Positions 46,234 to 55,023 are shown, numbered from the stretch's first letter. The stretch: 64,000 nt of DNA from Sediminibacillus terrae (GCF_009602435.1 NZ_VZDQ01000004.1:1-64000), one strand, 5' to 3'. Program-made: numbers and translations. The notes: generated by a model from the sequence alone, not told the origin.

Positions 46234-47142
46234 TTATTCAGCCAACATTTTATCGACTTGATCTCGATGTTCCTCTATCCACTCTGCCGCTGAGTCCTCA
46301 AATGAAGTATCCTCTTTCTCATAAGCGAGCATCATTTCCTCTAGGTCAGCTACATCTATACTCCACTTGGACATGATTTCGTATGCTCTCGGGTGTTTTT
46401 CTTCCAGTCCTTTGTAAGAAAGTACATATACGTTGTCGTATTGAAAATGTTCTTGTGTATCTTCTAGAAACTTCAAATCGTACTTAGCAAACATGGAATG
46501 GGGGCGCCAACCGGTTATCACGAAAGGTTCTTTGTTTTTAGTTTTTGAATCAATAACACCCATCATGGCCGATTCACTTGAAGGAACGAGTTCATAGCCA
46601 TCTAAATTGTAGTTTTTATCGTTCATGACTTCCTTCGATATTTCCACGATTCCAGCTCCGGCACCAATCGTGACAATTTCGTTGTCAAACTTATCGGCTT
46701 TTCCTGCTAAGTCGTCAATTGTTTCTTCTTCAACATAGCTTGGTACAACCCAACCTAGAGGCGCGCTTTCATAGCTGGTAGCGACTTTTTGCAGGTCTTC
46801 TTTATATTCGTTCCATAGCTCTTTTTCCGTATAGGGCAGCCATGCGTCCATAAAGAAATCAATTTCCTGGTCTTGTATTCCTTGCCAAATTACTGGCTGT
46901 GTTAGAAGAGATGTTTCGACATTATACCCGGCTTCTTCCAATATCTGAGTTGCGATCGCTGTAGGTGCTTCTGTACTGGTCCATGATGGCATTCCAAAGG
47001 TTATTGTTTCTTCTGCCACATTTTCATTGGAAGAGTTGGCATTTTCTGAATCACTTGACTGGTTTTCCGTCTCATCTGATTGTCCGCAAGCAGTAAGGGC
47101 GATAAGTCCAACTAATATTGCGATTATGACTAGTTTTTTCAT
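46234..47142 (-). CDS. Glycine betaine/proline-type ABC binding lipoprotein (OpuAC family), orphan
   Basis: Extracellular binding protein for quaternary amines. The 302-aa precursor has lipobox LTAC (Cys about residue 19), an Asn/Ser/Glu linker, then the OpuAC domain: ITFGMPSWTSTEAPTAIATQIL, IDFFMDAWLPYTEKELW, SAPLGWVVPSY and FVITGWRPHSMFAKYDLKFLED, with the Trp residues that form the aromatic ligand box. No permease or ATPase gene lies nearby. It follows the isochorismatase-like gene by 5 bp on the same strand, and both follow a GbsR-type regulator, so the set probably handles an exogenous betaine, choline or carnitine-like compound. Ligand inferred. Confidence 0.9.
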   Translation of the reverse strand: MKKLVIIAILVGLIALTACGQSDETENQSSDSENANSSNENVAEETITFGMPSWTSTEAPTAIATQILEEAGYNVETSLLTQPVIWQGIQDQEIDFFMDAWLPYTEKELWNEYKEDLQKVATSYESAPLGWVVPSYVEEETIDDLAGKADKFDNEIVTIGAGAGIVEISKEVMNDKNYNLDGYELVPSSESAMMGVIDSKTKNKEPFVITGWRPHSMFAKYDLKFLEDTQEHFQYDNVYVLSYKGLEEKHPRAYEIMSKWSIDVADLEEMMLAYEKEDTSFEDSAAEWIEEHRDQVDKMLAE

Positions 47143-47147
47143 AAAAT

Positions 47148-47819
47148 TTATTCTCCTTTATCTTGTGGTAGTTTGGCAAATTGCTGTCTCATATTTTCCG
47201 GTGTGAACTGCAAAGAATCCACCTCGTTTGATTCCCAACAATTAACGCCATCTCCGTTGATTTGTTGGATAATTTTTGGTGTGTTATAGACTTTCAGGTT
47301 ATATACCCAGTTGGCCATAATCATTAAGGAGGCCATGTGTGCTCCTTCATTTGACGCAGCGCACATATCCTTGACCAAGTGAACATTATAGTCACGGAAA
47401 TAGGCATCGAAAACAGAAGTCAGTAGGCAGCCATCTGTCACTACTCCTCCAACGATGAGGTTTTTGACTCCCATACTTCTCAAAATTATATCTAGATTTG
47501 TATCAAAAAAGGCACTCCATCGGTGTTTATCGATAACTATATCGGTCTCGAGGGGTTTTACTTCCTCCACAATCTCAATGTTTTCCGTGTTGGATGCATA
47601 GAAGAAGGGAGTGCCATCCTCCTTAAGCGGTTCCTGTCTTGAGAGCCCAATTCCATCGGCACGATTGATTTGCCTAGTATAAATAATCGGAATGCCATTT
47701 TCGCGGCAAGCTTGGATTACTTCCTGTGTATTGCGGATTGCTTTGTCCATCCTTTCCAAACCGAAGTTTCCTTCTTTTTGTAGGTCGATTAGAACGAGAG
47801 CTGATTCTTCGATGCTCAT
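47148..47819 (-). CDS. Isochorismatase-family cysteine hydrolase
   Basis: Cytosolic hydrolase of the isochorismatase/nicotinamidase-like superfamily, 223 aa. The triad is visible: Asp in ALVLIDLQKEG, Lys in VIDKHRWSAF and the nucleophilic Cys in GGVVTDGCLLTSV, with the cis-peptide VVTDG motif. ATG 47819 follows AAAGGAG; the longer frame to 47909 runs into the regulator gene and is rejected. It lies between a GbsR-type regulator (20 bp) and an OpuAC-type binding protein (5 bp), suggesting hydrolysis of an amide or carbamoyl derivative of a quaternary amine. The substrate is not determinable from sequence. Confidence 0.88.
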   Translation of the reverse strand: MSIEESALVLIDLQKEGNFGLERMDKAIRNTQEVIQACRENGIPIIYTRQINRADGIGLSRQEPLKEDGTPFFYASNTENIEIVEEVKPLETDIVIDKHRWSAFFDTNLDIILRSMGVKNLIVGGVVTDGCLLTSVFDAYFRDYNVHLVKDMCAASNEGAHMASLMIMANWVYNLKVYNTPKIIQQINGDGVNCWESNEVDSLQFTPENMRQQFAKLPQDKGE

Positions 47820-47839
47820 AATAAAAACTCCTTTGTCTA

Positions 47840-48373
47840 TTAGTTGCTTTTGGGAAAGTAGTTGAATATTTCTCCAGATTCCATGGCGTTGGCTAGACGC
47901 ATCACCCAATCTAAATATTGCTTAGAATCAGTAATCAAGTTTAAGTCTTTTGCCGCCATGTCCTTAATCTCATTTTGACTGCCTTTATCAGCTATGCGAG
48001 AGAAGGTTGGCTCAGTTTGTTCGATTGCTTTACTGATTAGGCTTCGCTCCATCCGCAGCATTTTGACAAAGAAAGTTAGGAAATTCTTCAGAAAATCTTT
48101 TTCAGCAATGTAATGATCTTTCCGGTTACCTTTCTTCCATACCTTTGTCACCATTTCGGTTTCCAATAAATCTTTAATGCCGTTACTGACACTTGCTTTG
48201 CTCATGGCTACCTGGTCTTTGATTTCGTCTAGGGTCAAGGGCTGATCTGAAAAATATAACAACCCATAGATTCGGCCTACAGAAGGGGTTACACCATAAA
48301 TGACCATTGTTTGAGCGATAGCACTGATCATCACATCACGGGCATCCTCCAATTGTTGCATTTCCTCTGTCAT
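47840..48373 (-). CDS. GbsR/MarR-type transcriptional regulator
   Basis: 177-aa winged-helix regulator of the GbsR class, which in B. subtilis represses glycine betaine synthesis genes and senses choline. Family landmarks: MVIYGVTPSVGRIYGLLYFS, LTLDEIKDQVAMSKASVSNGIKDL (recognition helix) and VTKVWKKGNRKDHYIAEKDF. ATG 48373 follows AAAGGAGGC. First gene of the apparent gbsR-isochorismatase-OpuAC operon on the minus strand. The AT-rich upstream region has two direct TCAATTTATA boxes that could be its operator. Confidence 0.9.
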   Translation of the reverse strand: MTEEMQQLEDARDVMISAIAQTMVIYGVTPSVGRIYGLLYFSDQPLTLDEIKDQVAMSKASVSNGIKDLLETEMVTKVWKKGNRKDHYIAEKDFLKNFLTFFVKMLRMERSLISKAIEQTEPTFSRIADKGSQNEIKDMAAKDLNLITDSKQYLDWVMRLANAMESGEIFNYFPKSN

Positions 48374-48392
48374 TCCTTCGCCTCCTTTTAAT

Positions 48393-48420
48393 TCAATTTA
48401 TACAATAAAATCAATTTATA
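48393..48420. promoter_or_regulatory. Direct repeat upstream of the GbsR-type gene
   Basis: TCAATTTATA occurs at 48393 and 48411, spaced by 18 bp, 20 bp before the start codon on the minus strand; a likely autoregulatory operator overlapping the promoter. Inference only. Confidence 0.45.
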
Positions 48421-48477
48421 TAATTTATTTTAAATAAATTAAACAAAATGTCAAATGCTCATGGTCATAAAGACCAT

Positions 48478-48509
48478 AAAAAAGACAGAAGTGCGTTCAC
48501 TTCTGCTGT
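48478..48509 (-). terminator. Terminator of the antiporter gene
   Basis: Read on the minus strand: CAGAAGTG-AACG-CACTTCTG followed by TCTTTTTT, 16 bp after the antiporter stop codon. Confidence 0.88.
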
Positions 48510-48524
48510 TACATTCTCAATTAT

Positions 48525-50321
48525 TTACTTTCCTTCTGTCGCCTTCAACACCACCAGCTGATCGCCTTCTTCCAGCATGAACTTTTTTCGCAGGCTGATC
48601 AGCTCGACGCCGTCCTTCTCCTTTTTGATGAAGAGCGGTACTACATCGGCCGGCAGGTTTTCCCTCGTAACTTTGTTTTTTTCTTTAATGAAGATTGTTT
48701 GCAATGAATAAGTTGTATTGATTTTCCGGTTTAGCTCGGTGAAAATAGCATCTTCGGAAAATAACAGATGGGTACGGTGTGACTTGTCCACCTGTTCTTC
48801 ATCGTCGGAATTGTTCCTGCTTGGCAACGAAAAGGTGTTGTTGTAACCGAATTCCGGTGCATACGACTGGATGACCAGTGCGTTATAAGAACTGTCGCCA
48901 GTCATCGCCAGGATGGTTTCATAAGGTGTCAAATCCACGTCGTATTGCGTGTGCTCTGCAAGAATCTGTCCGTGATGAACGGGGATATCTTTAGAAACGG
49001 CGCCTTGAAGCCGCCCAGCAGAGGAATCACTGATCAACACGGGAATATCGAATTTCCGCAGGTATTCAGCCAAAGCGATTGAAAAGCTGCTGGCACCGAC
49101 GATGAGAATGCCCGGGGCTGCGTCGTTGGCCAGTCCCAGTGCTTTGGCTAACGGTCTTAGCGTGAATCCGTGGGCACACACGGTGATAAAGACAAGAGCG
49201 AACGTTAACGTGGTCAACAGGGAAGCTCCCTGATGCCCTTCTTCCATCAACAATGCCGAAAAATACCCCGAAACCGTCAGAGCGACTACCCCTCGTGGAG
49301 CCACCCAGCCGATCAGTCCTTTTTCTGCTAGCGTCAATTCGGTCCCGATTGTCGATAGCCAAATCGATAAGGGACGGACAAGGAACAGCATCACGACGAC
49401 AAATCCGATTATTGGAAGCGTGAAAATCTCGGCTATTGTTTCCCGGGAGAGGGAAGCGGTCAGCAAAATGAAAATCGTTGATGTGAGCATGACCGAAATG
49501 TTTTCGACGAAGTGACTGATATTGCCGATGGAAGAGACATACCGTTTCGTCCGGGCGAGCGTCAATCCCATCACTGTCACCGCCAGCATCCCGGTTTCAT
49601 GCATGATCACTTCGGCTGCCGTGAAGCAGATCAAAACAAAAGCCAGCATAATCGGCGATTTCAAGTATTCCGGGAAGATCCCTTTGCTGATCATGATACT
49701 GACGGCCATGCCGATTGCATAGCCGAACACAACTGCAATCAGCGCACTGAAGAAAAATTTTAACAAATAGTCGAATTGCAGCGAATCGATGGTCAAAACT
49801 TTGATGACCTCATAAGCAAACAGTGCCAGCAACGGGCCGAATGGATCGACAATAATTCCTTCCCATTTGAGCGCAGCAGCAATACGTGGAGCCAATTTGG
49901 CATTCCGCAGCAAAGGGATGATGACAGTGGGACCTGTCACGACAAACAAGCCGCCGATAATAAACGAGACCTCATAGCTGAGGCCGGCAATGAAATGGGC
50001 AGCGAGCGAGCCGGCGATCCAGGCAATGAATGCGCCGAATGTCACGATGCGGAAGACAGACTTGGAAATCCCCCTGATTTCCCGGATATCGAGACTGGAG
50101 CTTCCTTCAAACAACACGATGGCGACAGCCAAAGAAATTAAAGGGCTGTACAGATTGCCTAATGCTTCCTGTGGATTGAACAGGCCGAAAATCGGACCGA
50201 GCAGCAATCCGGCAATCGACATGATCACGATCGATGGCCATTGAATGCGCCAGGCCAGCCATTGGGAGAAAATGCCGATTCCTAGGATAATGACAATACT
50301 AACTAGAACGATATTTTCCAT
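48525..50321 (-). CDS. nhaP: CPA1-type Na+/H+ antiporter with C-terminal TrkA-like domain
   Basis: Membrane antiporter for sodium (or potassium)/proton exchange. The 598-aa protein has about twelve spans in residues 1-390, including VVTGPTVIIPLLRNAKLAPR, the VDPFGPLLALFAYEV membrane Asp region and GLIGWVAPRGVVALTVSGYFSAL. A cytosolic C-terminus of about 200 residues starts with a Rossmann-like TrkA-N part (GILIVGASSFSIALAEYLR) and ends with a TrkA-C-like region. ATG 50321 follows AGAGGTG. The last 69 bp of the gene are duplicated in the scar at 45709. Ion specificity is not determinable from sequence. Confidence 0.9.
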   Translation of the reverse strand: MENIVLVSIVIILGIGIFSQWLAWRIQWPSIVIMSIAGLLLGPIFGLFNPQEALGNLYSPLISLAVAIVLFEGSSSLDIREIRGISKSVFRIVTFGAFIAWIAGSLAAHFIAGLSYEVSFIIGGLFVVTGPTVIIPLLRNAKLAPRIAAALKWEGIIVDPFGPLLALFAYEVIKVLTIDSLQFDYLLKFFFSALIAVVFGYAIGMAVSIMISKGIFPEYLKSPIMLAFVLICFTAAEVIMHETGMLAVTVMGLTLARTKRYVSSIGNISHFVENISVMLTSTIFILLTASLSRETIAEIFTLPIIGFVVVMLFLVRPLSIWLSTIGTELTLAEKGLIGWVAPRGVVALTVSGYFSALLMEEGHQGASLLTTLTFALVFITVCAHGFTLRPLAKALGLANDAAPGILIVGASSFSIALAEYLRKFDIPVLISDSSAGRLQGAVSKDIPVHHGQILAEHTQYDVDLTPYETILAMTGDSSYNALVIQSYAPEFGYNNTFSLPSRNNSDDEEQVDKSHRTHLLFSEDAIFTELNRKINTTYSLQTIFIKEKNKVTRENLPADVVPLFIKKEKDGVELISLRKKFMLEEGDQLVVLKATEGK

Positions 50322-50388
50322 TTATGTAGAACACCTCTTAACCTGAATGAATAGTCATTTCAAAAAGTCGTTTCGTAAAAACATCCTG

Positions 50389-50412
50389 CAGGTATAGCTT
50401 CCTGCAGGATGA
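50389..50412 (-). terminator. Terminator-like hairpin, minus strand
   Basis: CATCCTGCAGG / CCTGCAGGATG followed on the minus strand by TTTTT; placed to stop transcripts from the HD-domain gene before the antiporter. Confidence 0.75.
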
Positions 50413-50576
50413 TGGAATTGCTGTCTGAACGTTATTATTATACCTGATAGAAACAATAGATGAATAGCGTTTTTTCTTTAAAGAATGTTACAGGGGAAAA
50501 TCCCGCGTGATTTTTTCTGGAGGATATGAGCAAGCGGACCTGTTTTTGGGTGGATGTTTCCGGATTATAAAAACTG

Positions 50577-51224
50577 CTATAAAATGTCTGTCGGTTTTTG
50601 GACTTTCGAAAATAATTTCTCGAAAAAAGGATAATGGAACGTATCATACCAGTTTGGAGGGAGTTCCAGCTCCTTCAACATAGAAACAAATTCTTCCACC
50701 AAATTCCCATCAAACTGCGACCAAGAGCATCGGCGCAATTCGTCAAAAGCATCTTGATGAGACATGTTTTGCTTTCTGTAATCTCTTCTATCATAGGTCA
50801 TGGTATCAAATGTGTCGCAAATTCTTATTATTCTACCCTGGATAGAAATTTCTTCACCTATCAGCCCACGGGGGTACCCTGTTCCATTCCAGTCCTCATG
50901 GTGATCTCTGATAAATCTGGCAGCTCTCCATTTTCCTAATTCTTTTCGTACAATGACATTTCCTATATGGGCATGGCTTTCAATTATCGTCTTTTCCATA
51001 GGAGTTAATTTATCCGGTTTCAACAAAATTTCTTTTGCAACTCCAATTTTTCCGATGTCGTGTAAAAAGGCGGCGATCCGTAAATCATCATCATAACAGC
51101 CTGCTTTTTTGGCCAATAAGGTGGATAAGTACATGACACGCAAGGAATGATTACGGAATAATTGCAAAACCTCATTATCCTGGGCTATTTCTTCAAATAA
51201 CGTTTCTGGGGTACGTTTTATCAT
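50577..51224 (-). CDS. HD-GYP-like phosphohydrolase
   Basis: The 215-aa protein carries a single HD-GYP-type domain: NHSLRVMYLSTLLAKKAG, the metal site FLHDIGKIGVAKEILLKP, the second metal His in IESHAHIGN, HHEDWNGTGYPRGL (a GTGYP variant of the GYP motif) and RICDTFDTMTYDR. HD-GYP proteins degrade cyclic di-GMP; this one lacks any sensor domain and could equally be a metal-dependent phosphohydrolase of another substrate. ATG 51224 has GAGAGGC upstream. Monocistronic. Confidence 0.85.
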   Translation of the reverse strand: MIKRTPETLFEEIAQDNEVLQLFRNHSLRVMYLSTLLAKKAGCYDDDLRIAAFLHDIGKIGVAKEILLKPDKLTPMEKTIIESHAHIGNVIVRKELGKWRAARFIRDHHEDWNGTGYPRGLIGEEISIQGRIIRICDTFDTMTYDRRDYRKQNMSHQDAFDELRRCSWSQFDGNLVEEFVSMLKELELPPNWYDTFHYPFFEKLFSKVQKPTDIL

Positions 51225-51385
51225 CCAACCAGCCTCTCAGAAGGGGATACATTTATTATAGCTATAAAACCAGAATATTCAAACAATTAAAGCTTGGGTA
51301 TAAGATAACCATAGAGTTCGAGAAAGCTTTGTTTTTGTCAGACTTCATCTTTATACAAATCCTGTCTCTTTCATGATCACCGATA

Positions 51386-51415
51386 AAAAACCGTTCTCCT
51401 TTCATAGAGAACGGT
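51386..51415 (-). terminator. Terminator of the 416-aa membrane protein gene
   Basis: Read on the minus strand: ACCGTTCTC / GAGAACGGT with an 8-nt loop followed by TTTTT. Confidence 0.88.
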
Positions 51416-51419
51416 CTCT

Positions 51420-52670
51420 TCATTCATTATTATCATCATCCCGGCTTTCTTCATAACGGCGTCGTTGTCGATAACCGTAGGTGGTGTTCAACACCGTATC
51501 TTCGCTTTCCAGTGCGGCTCCCAATGCCCCGACAAAGGTACCGACAGAACATGCCAGCCAGGCCAGCGTAATGTAATTGGAGAAGTCCACTTCATCATTT
51601 ATTTGGGATTCAAGGATATCGGCCGGAACAAAGATGACCACAGCCAGAAAGAACAACAGAAATAGTGCCACGTAATACATGATAACAGCGACCATCAATG
51701 TGAATACTGTTGCTACATTATACAGTCTGGCAATATAAGGTGAATTAGCATCAACGGTGTTCTCCCATAAACCATGGACAACGACGATCCATACGGAGAG
51801 CAGGGTGATGGAGGTCAACATTAGTAGTACTAACCGGAAACCTTCCAATGCGTTACTTAACTGCCATAGTGTCGGGAAAATCAGGCCATAGGCACCGGAT
51901 GTGAAGGCTGCGGCAATAACCTGTTTGAAGGCCGGGAAAATGGTATAAGGCCGGTTGGCTCGGACCATGCCGGTCAACATGCGCCAGCCTCCGTATATTT
52001 TCGACTCGACTGTGTAGCGGACATCGACATCATAGTCGGCATCCGGCGTGGTTCTGCGGATCGGAGACAATCGTTCAAACAGTCTTTTCCCGTAAAGATC
52101 TTTTGCATTTTTGATTTTCAGCTTTTTGTTGTCTTTATGGTTTCGTCTGAATTTTTCCTGTTGCTTTTCCCGGGCTTCATTAGAACTGCCATAATACATC
52201 TCATTGGTTAATTGTAAAATGCTTTCTTCTACACGGTGAAGGATGGGCGCTGCACCGAGCGCGGGCTGGGATAACCAGGCGCTGCATCGATTTTGGCTGG
52301 CTTCGGCTACAATCAGCCGTTTATCCAGGAAGATGGGCAAGTCCGTGATACTAATGGCATAATCCCATCCAAAGCGTTCTCTGGAACGGGATGTTTCCTC
52401 TAAAAGTTCATCCGAATCAGCTGTGGCGCCAGTCAGCGGATCGGTGACTGTTTTCACTTCCCAGGTGACCTGGTCATCCACATAGCGGCTTAGATAATCT
52501 GGCAAACTTGCCGCCAGCTTGTTAGCGATAGACTCTGGTAAATCGGGAGAAGGAACCAGTCCCAATGTGATATCTGCTTGGGGATTGTCTGTATCCTGTT
52601 CCTCCAGCTCCGTCTCCAAGTGTGTGTCCTGGCGGTCGGCACTCGGTCTGGATGGGTGAATGCTGTCCAT
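51420..52670 (-). CDS. Unknown membrane protein, 416 aa
   Basis: I do not recognise this protein. It has a long soluble N-terminal region (residues about 1-235): a disordered acidic start (MDSIHPSRPSADRQDTHLE), a beta-rich part (VTWEVKTVTDPLTGATADSD; YAISITDLPIFLDKRLIVAE) and a basic Lys-rich stretch (KDNKKLKIKNAKDLYGK). About four membrane spans follow: near 243-262, 275-300, 318-350 and 368-390, ending in an Arg/Asp-rich tail. ATG 52670 follows AGAAGGAG. Monocistronic, with its own terminator. The layout suggests a cytosolic sensing or binding module tethered to the membrane. Confidence 0.78.
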   Translation of the reverse strand: MDSIHPSRPSADRQDTHLETELEEQDTDNPQADITLGLVPSPDLPESIANKLAASLPDYLSRYVDDQVTWEVKTVTDPLTGATADSDELLEETSRSRERFGWDYAISITDLPIFLDKRLIVAEASQNRCSAWLSQPALGAAPILHRVEESILQLTNEMYYGSSNEAREKQQEKFRRNHKDNKKLKIKNAKDLYGKRLFERLSPIRRTTPDADYDVDVRYTVESKIYGGWRMLTGMVRANRPYTIFPAFKQVIAAAFTSGAYGLIFPTLWQLSNALEGFRLVLLMLTSITLLSVWIVVVHGLWENTVDANSPYIARLYNVATVFTLMVAVIMYYVALFLLFFLAVVIFVPADILESQINDEVDFSNYITLAWLACSVGTFVGALGAALESEDTVLNTTYGYRQRRRYEESRDDDNNE

Positions 52671-52828
52671 GGCGGTAACTCCTTCTCTGTCTAGGTTTCA
52701 TTCGGTAGGACGTTATTAATTGGTATTTCCGTTTTAACGAGAAGGTAAACGCCGGCTTGCTAGTCCACATAAGGCAAAACGCCAGGTGAGCGGATGAAAA
52801 GGCGCATGCTTGCACACATCATGCGCAT

Positions 52829-52870
52829 CAAAAAAGCCCGACTTTCCATGGGAAATGTCGGGCTTTTTTG
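52829..52870. terminator. Bidirectional terminator
   Basis: AAAAAAGCCCGAC / GTCGGGCTTTTTT with an inner pair TTTCC / GGAAA, just after the epimerase-like pseudogene. Confidence 0.92.
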
Positions 52871-52874
52871 GCGG

Positions 52875-53743
52875 TTAAACCTGTACTGCCAATTTCTCGA
52901 TCAGCTTTGGCAGCCAGTCTTGCAGATTGGAAAAAGCAAATCCATGGCCTTCGGCTTTTTCATTGCTCATTGTCCATGTGGATGGGATATTGTACGGAGA
53001 TTCCGACTCTTTATCCGAGTAAACGACCCCTTGTCCGGTAATTTCGGCAATTTGATTCAGTAACCCTTCCAGGGATACAACACCGGTGGCACAGGCATTG
53101 ATCGGTTCTGCAATGTGCATGCCGGCAAGCCACGCTAAAAAATGCCCTGCTTCCTGTTCGGAAATGAAATTCATTTCTGCTTGGGGATTATCCAGGTAAA
53201 CACCCTGGTGATACTTGATCTTTTTTATGTACAGGGCTAAACGTCCGGTATAGTCATTTTCGCCAAGCACTATAGGAAAACGAACAGCAGTGACCGGGAA
53301 GGGAGCATGCTGGAAAAAAGCAGCTTCGGCTTGTTGTTTTCCCTCTTGATAACTGAACGCGTCACTGCCGGCTACAATCAGGTTTTCTTTCATTGGATCG
53401 AAATCTTCTTCTGTTACGGGAGGAGTAATCTGCTCCATGTCGTAAACAGACAGAGACGAAGTGAATTATAGGTTTTTCCTTTGAAAATTTCCATAGAGGT
53501 CATCGCATCCTGAGACGAAAAACAAATCTGGTCATAGATGACATCCCATGTTTCATGCTTGAATGCGCGGGCCAGGCTTTGTTTATCGGTTCTGTCTACC
53601 TCCACACGGCGCACCGAGTCTCCGAACGGATCAGGTGTTTGCCCTCTGGTGGCAATGGTCACATGATACCCCTTATCGAGCAGCTGGTTGACTAAATGGA
53701 TTCCGAAAAACTTGGTGCCACCGAAAATCAAGGCTTTTTTCAT
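52875..53743 (-). pseudogene. NAD-dependent epimerase/reductase, disrupted by a frameshift
   Basis: The N-terminal frame (start ATG 53743, SD GAGGG; MKKALIFGGTKFFGIHLVNQ Rossmann motif) reads to about 53465. The C-terminal frame reads VYDMEQITPPVTEEDFDP and on to 52875. The joint would give the expected FTSSLSVYDM stretch if one base were restored near 53464; the total length (869) is one base short of a multiple of three. The intact product would be about 289 aa, an atypical short-chain SDR like those acting as isoflavone-reductase or nucleotide-sugar epimerase relatives. This is either a real inactivating deletion or a sequencing error. Confidence 0.88.
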
Positions 53744-53937
53744 CATAATTCCCTCTTTCTCCCATAAGTTGAATGCGTTCTGAATGCATGCCATGCATAA
53801 CATTATCAGGCATTTCCTCCCTAGTCCCAATATACTATTTGCAGAAATGCTTGTGAATTGTTATGGAACAGCCCTGGAGGATACAGTACAATTTTATTGA
53901 GTATTCCGAGTCGAATCCGATTAAAGGAGGAACTTTT

Positions 53938-54435
53938 ATGTCCATTTTGAAGGAACAGTATAAACTTGTCCGGTTAACCAGAGAAAATGCATTTGCATTT
54001 TGTGAGCAGCTTGAAGCCGAAGACTATACAAAGGAATTGAACGGCTTTGGCTGGGGATCGATCCGGACGCTGCATGTCCACGTTGCGGATTGTTACCAGG
54101 CGTGGCTCGGCCATTTTGCCCTGAAAAAAGACAGAAGAAGAGCCGACCCGGAAACAATCACGAACGTCCCGGAAATGCGGAAACAATTCAGGCTGGTAGA
54201 TCAGCTTGTCGATGAGTTTTTAACTTTCTATCAACAAGACTACTCTTTGCAGATAACCGGCTCTGTACCATGGCAAAAAGAGGAGGAACGTCTTTCCGCC
54301 CTCTGGTTGTTCACCCATACGGTAACCCATGAATTCCACCATAAGGGCCAAATCGTCTCGATGGCCCGGCAGCTTGGTTACACTCCGGTGGATACGGATT
54401 TGTTGACGCCCGCCGATATGGATAAATATTTATGA
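53938..54435 (+). CDS. DinB-family protein, 165 aa
   Basis: Four-helix-bundle DinB/YfiT-like protein, possible metal-dependent thiol transferase. Metal ligand pattern: HVHVADCYQAWLGH early and TVTHEFHHKGQIVSMARQLG late, the three-His arrangement. ATG 53938 has AAAGGAGG 7 nt upstream; the frame upstream to 53863 lacks an SD. Convergent with comK, divergent from the frameshifted epimerase gene. Confidence 0.9.
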   Translation: MSILKEQYKLVRLTRENAFAFCEQLEAEDYTKELNGFGWGSIRTLHVHVADCYQAWLGHFALKKDRRRADPETITNVPEMRKQFRLVDQLVDEFLTFYQQDYSLQITGSVPWQKEEERLSALWLFTHTVTHEFHHKGQIVSMARQLGYTPVDTDLLTPADMDKYL

Positions 54436-54464
54436 GCAGTGAACGTGGTTGTTCGATCAGCTGT

Positions 54465-55007
54465 TCAGGATGGTGGAGATAGCTCCTCCGGCGGATCAAA
54501 ACTATGGTCCTGTACGATTTCCTGTGCAGCACTCATGTGGCTTGAAAGCTTGATGTTGGCAAACATGGTACGTTGGAATTGCTTTTCCAAAACCCGCTTG
54601 GATTCCGTCAACCGTAGCTGCATGCCGTTATGGAAAACAATGATGGATTGAACAGCAGTTTCTTCTTTCTTCGGGGCGGACTTGATGTCGAAGATGTGTT
54701 CTAAAAAGATCCAGTGGCAGGGAATAGTATCGGGAGAACAGGTGGGAAAGGCAAAGATGTTATTTTCTGGACTGACCGGAATCGGCACCTTTTTCTTCGA
54801 ACCGGTATGATGGATCACTGCTGAACGGCGTCCGTCATAAGAGGAGCCTGCATTGAGACAAGCATTTTTGATCAACTGCAGCGGTGGCCTCTTTATGTAA
54901 AGCTGACGATTCCGTTCCATTACAATCGTTTCATATTCCAACTGGCATGCCGTCAGCAGGGCCATCGTCTGTTTGTTGATTTTGTAATCCTTTTGTACTT
55001 TTTCCAT
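54465..55007 (-). CDS. comK: Competence transcription factor ComK
   Basis: Master activator of DNA-uptake genes, binding AT-rich boxes. The 180-aa protein aligns with B. subtilis ComK: LYIKRPPLQLIKNACLNAGSS (counterpart of the conserved PLQIVDRSCRFFGSSY region), YDGRRSAVIHHTG, KVPIPVSPENNIFAFPT and CHWIFLEHI. The C-terminus is a little shorter than in B. subtilis (192 aa). ATG 55007 follows AAGGAGTG. An XRE-type regulator gene lies 81 bp upstream on the same strand, and a 12-bp direct repeat precedes the start. Presence suggests the species may be able to become competent; regulation is not shown. Confidence 0.9.
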   Translation of the reverse strand: MEKVQKDYKINKQTMALLTACQLEYETIVMERNRQLYIKRPPLQLIKNACLNAGSSYDGRRSAVIHHTGSKKKVPIPVSPENNIFAFPTCSPDTIPCHWIFLEHIFDIKSAPKKEETAVQSIIVFHNGMQLRLTESKRVLEKQFQRTMFANIKLSSHMSAAQEIVQDHSFDPPEELSPPS

Positions 55008-55023
55008 CTATAACACACTCCTT

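Noticed and set aside
47820-47909. Longer start for the isochorismatase-like gene at 47909
   Set aside because: It would overlap the GbsR-type gene by about 70 bp and has no SD, whereas ATG 47819 has AAAGGAG at correct spacing.
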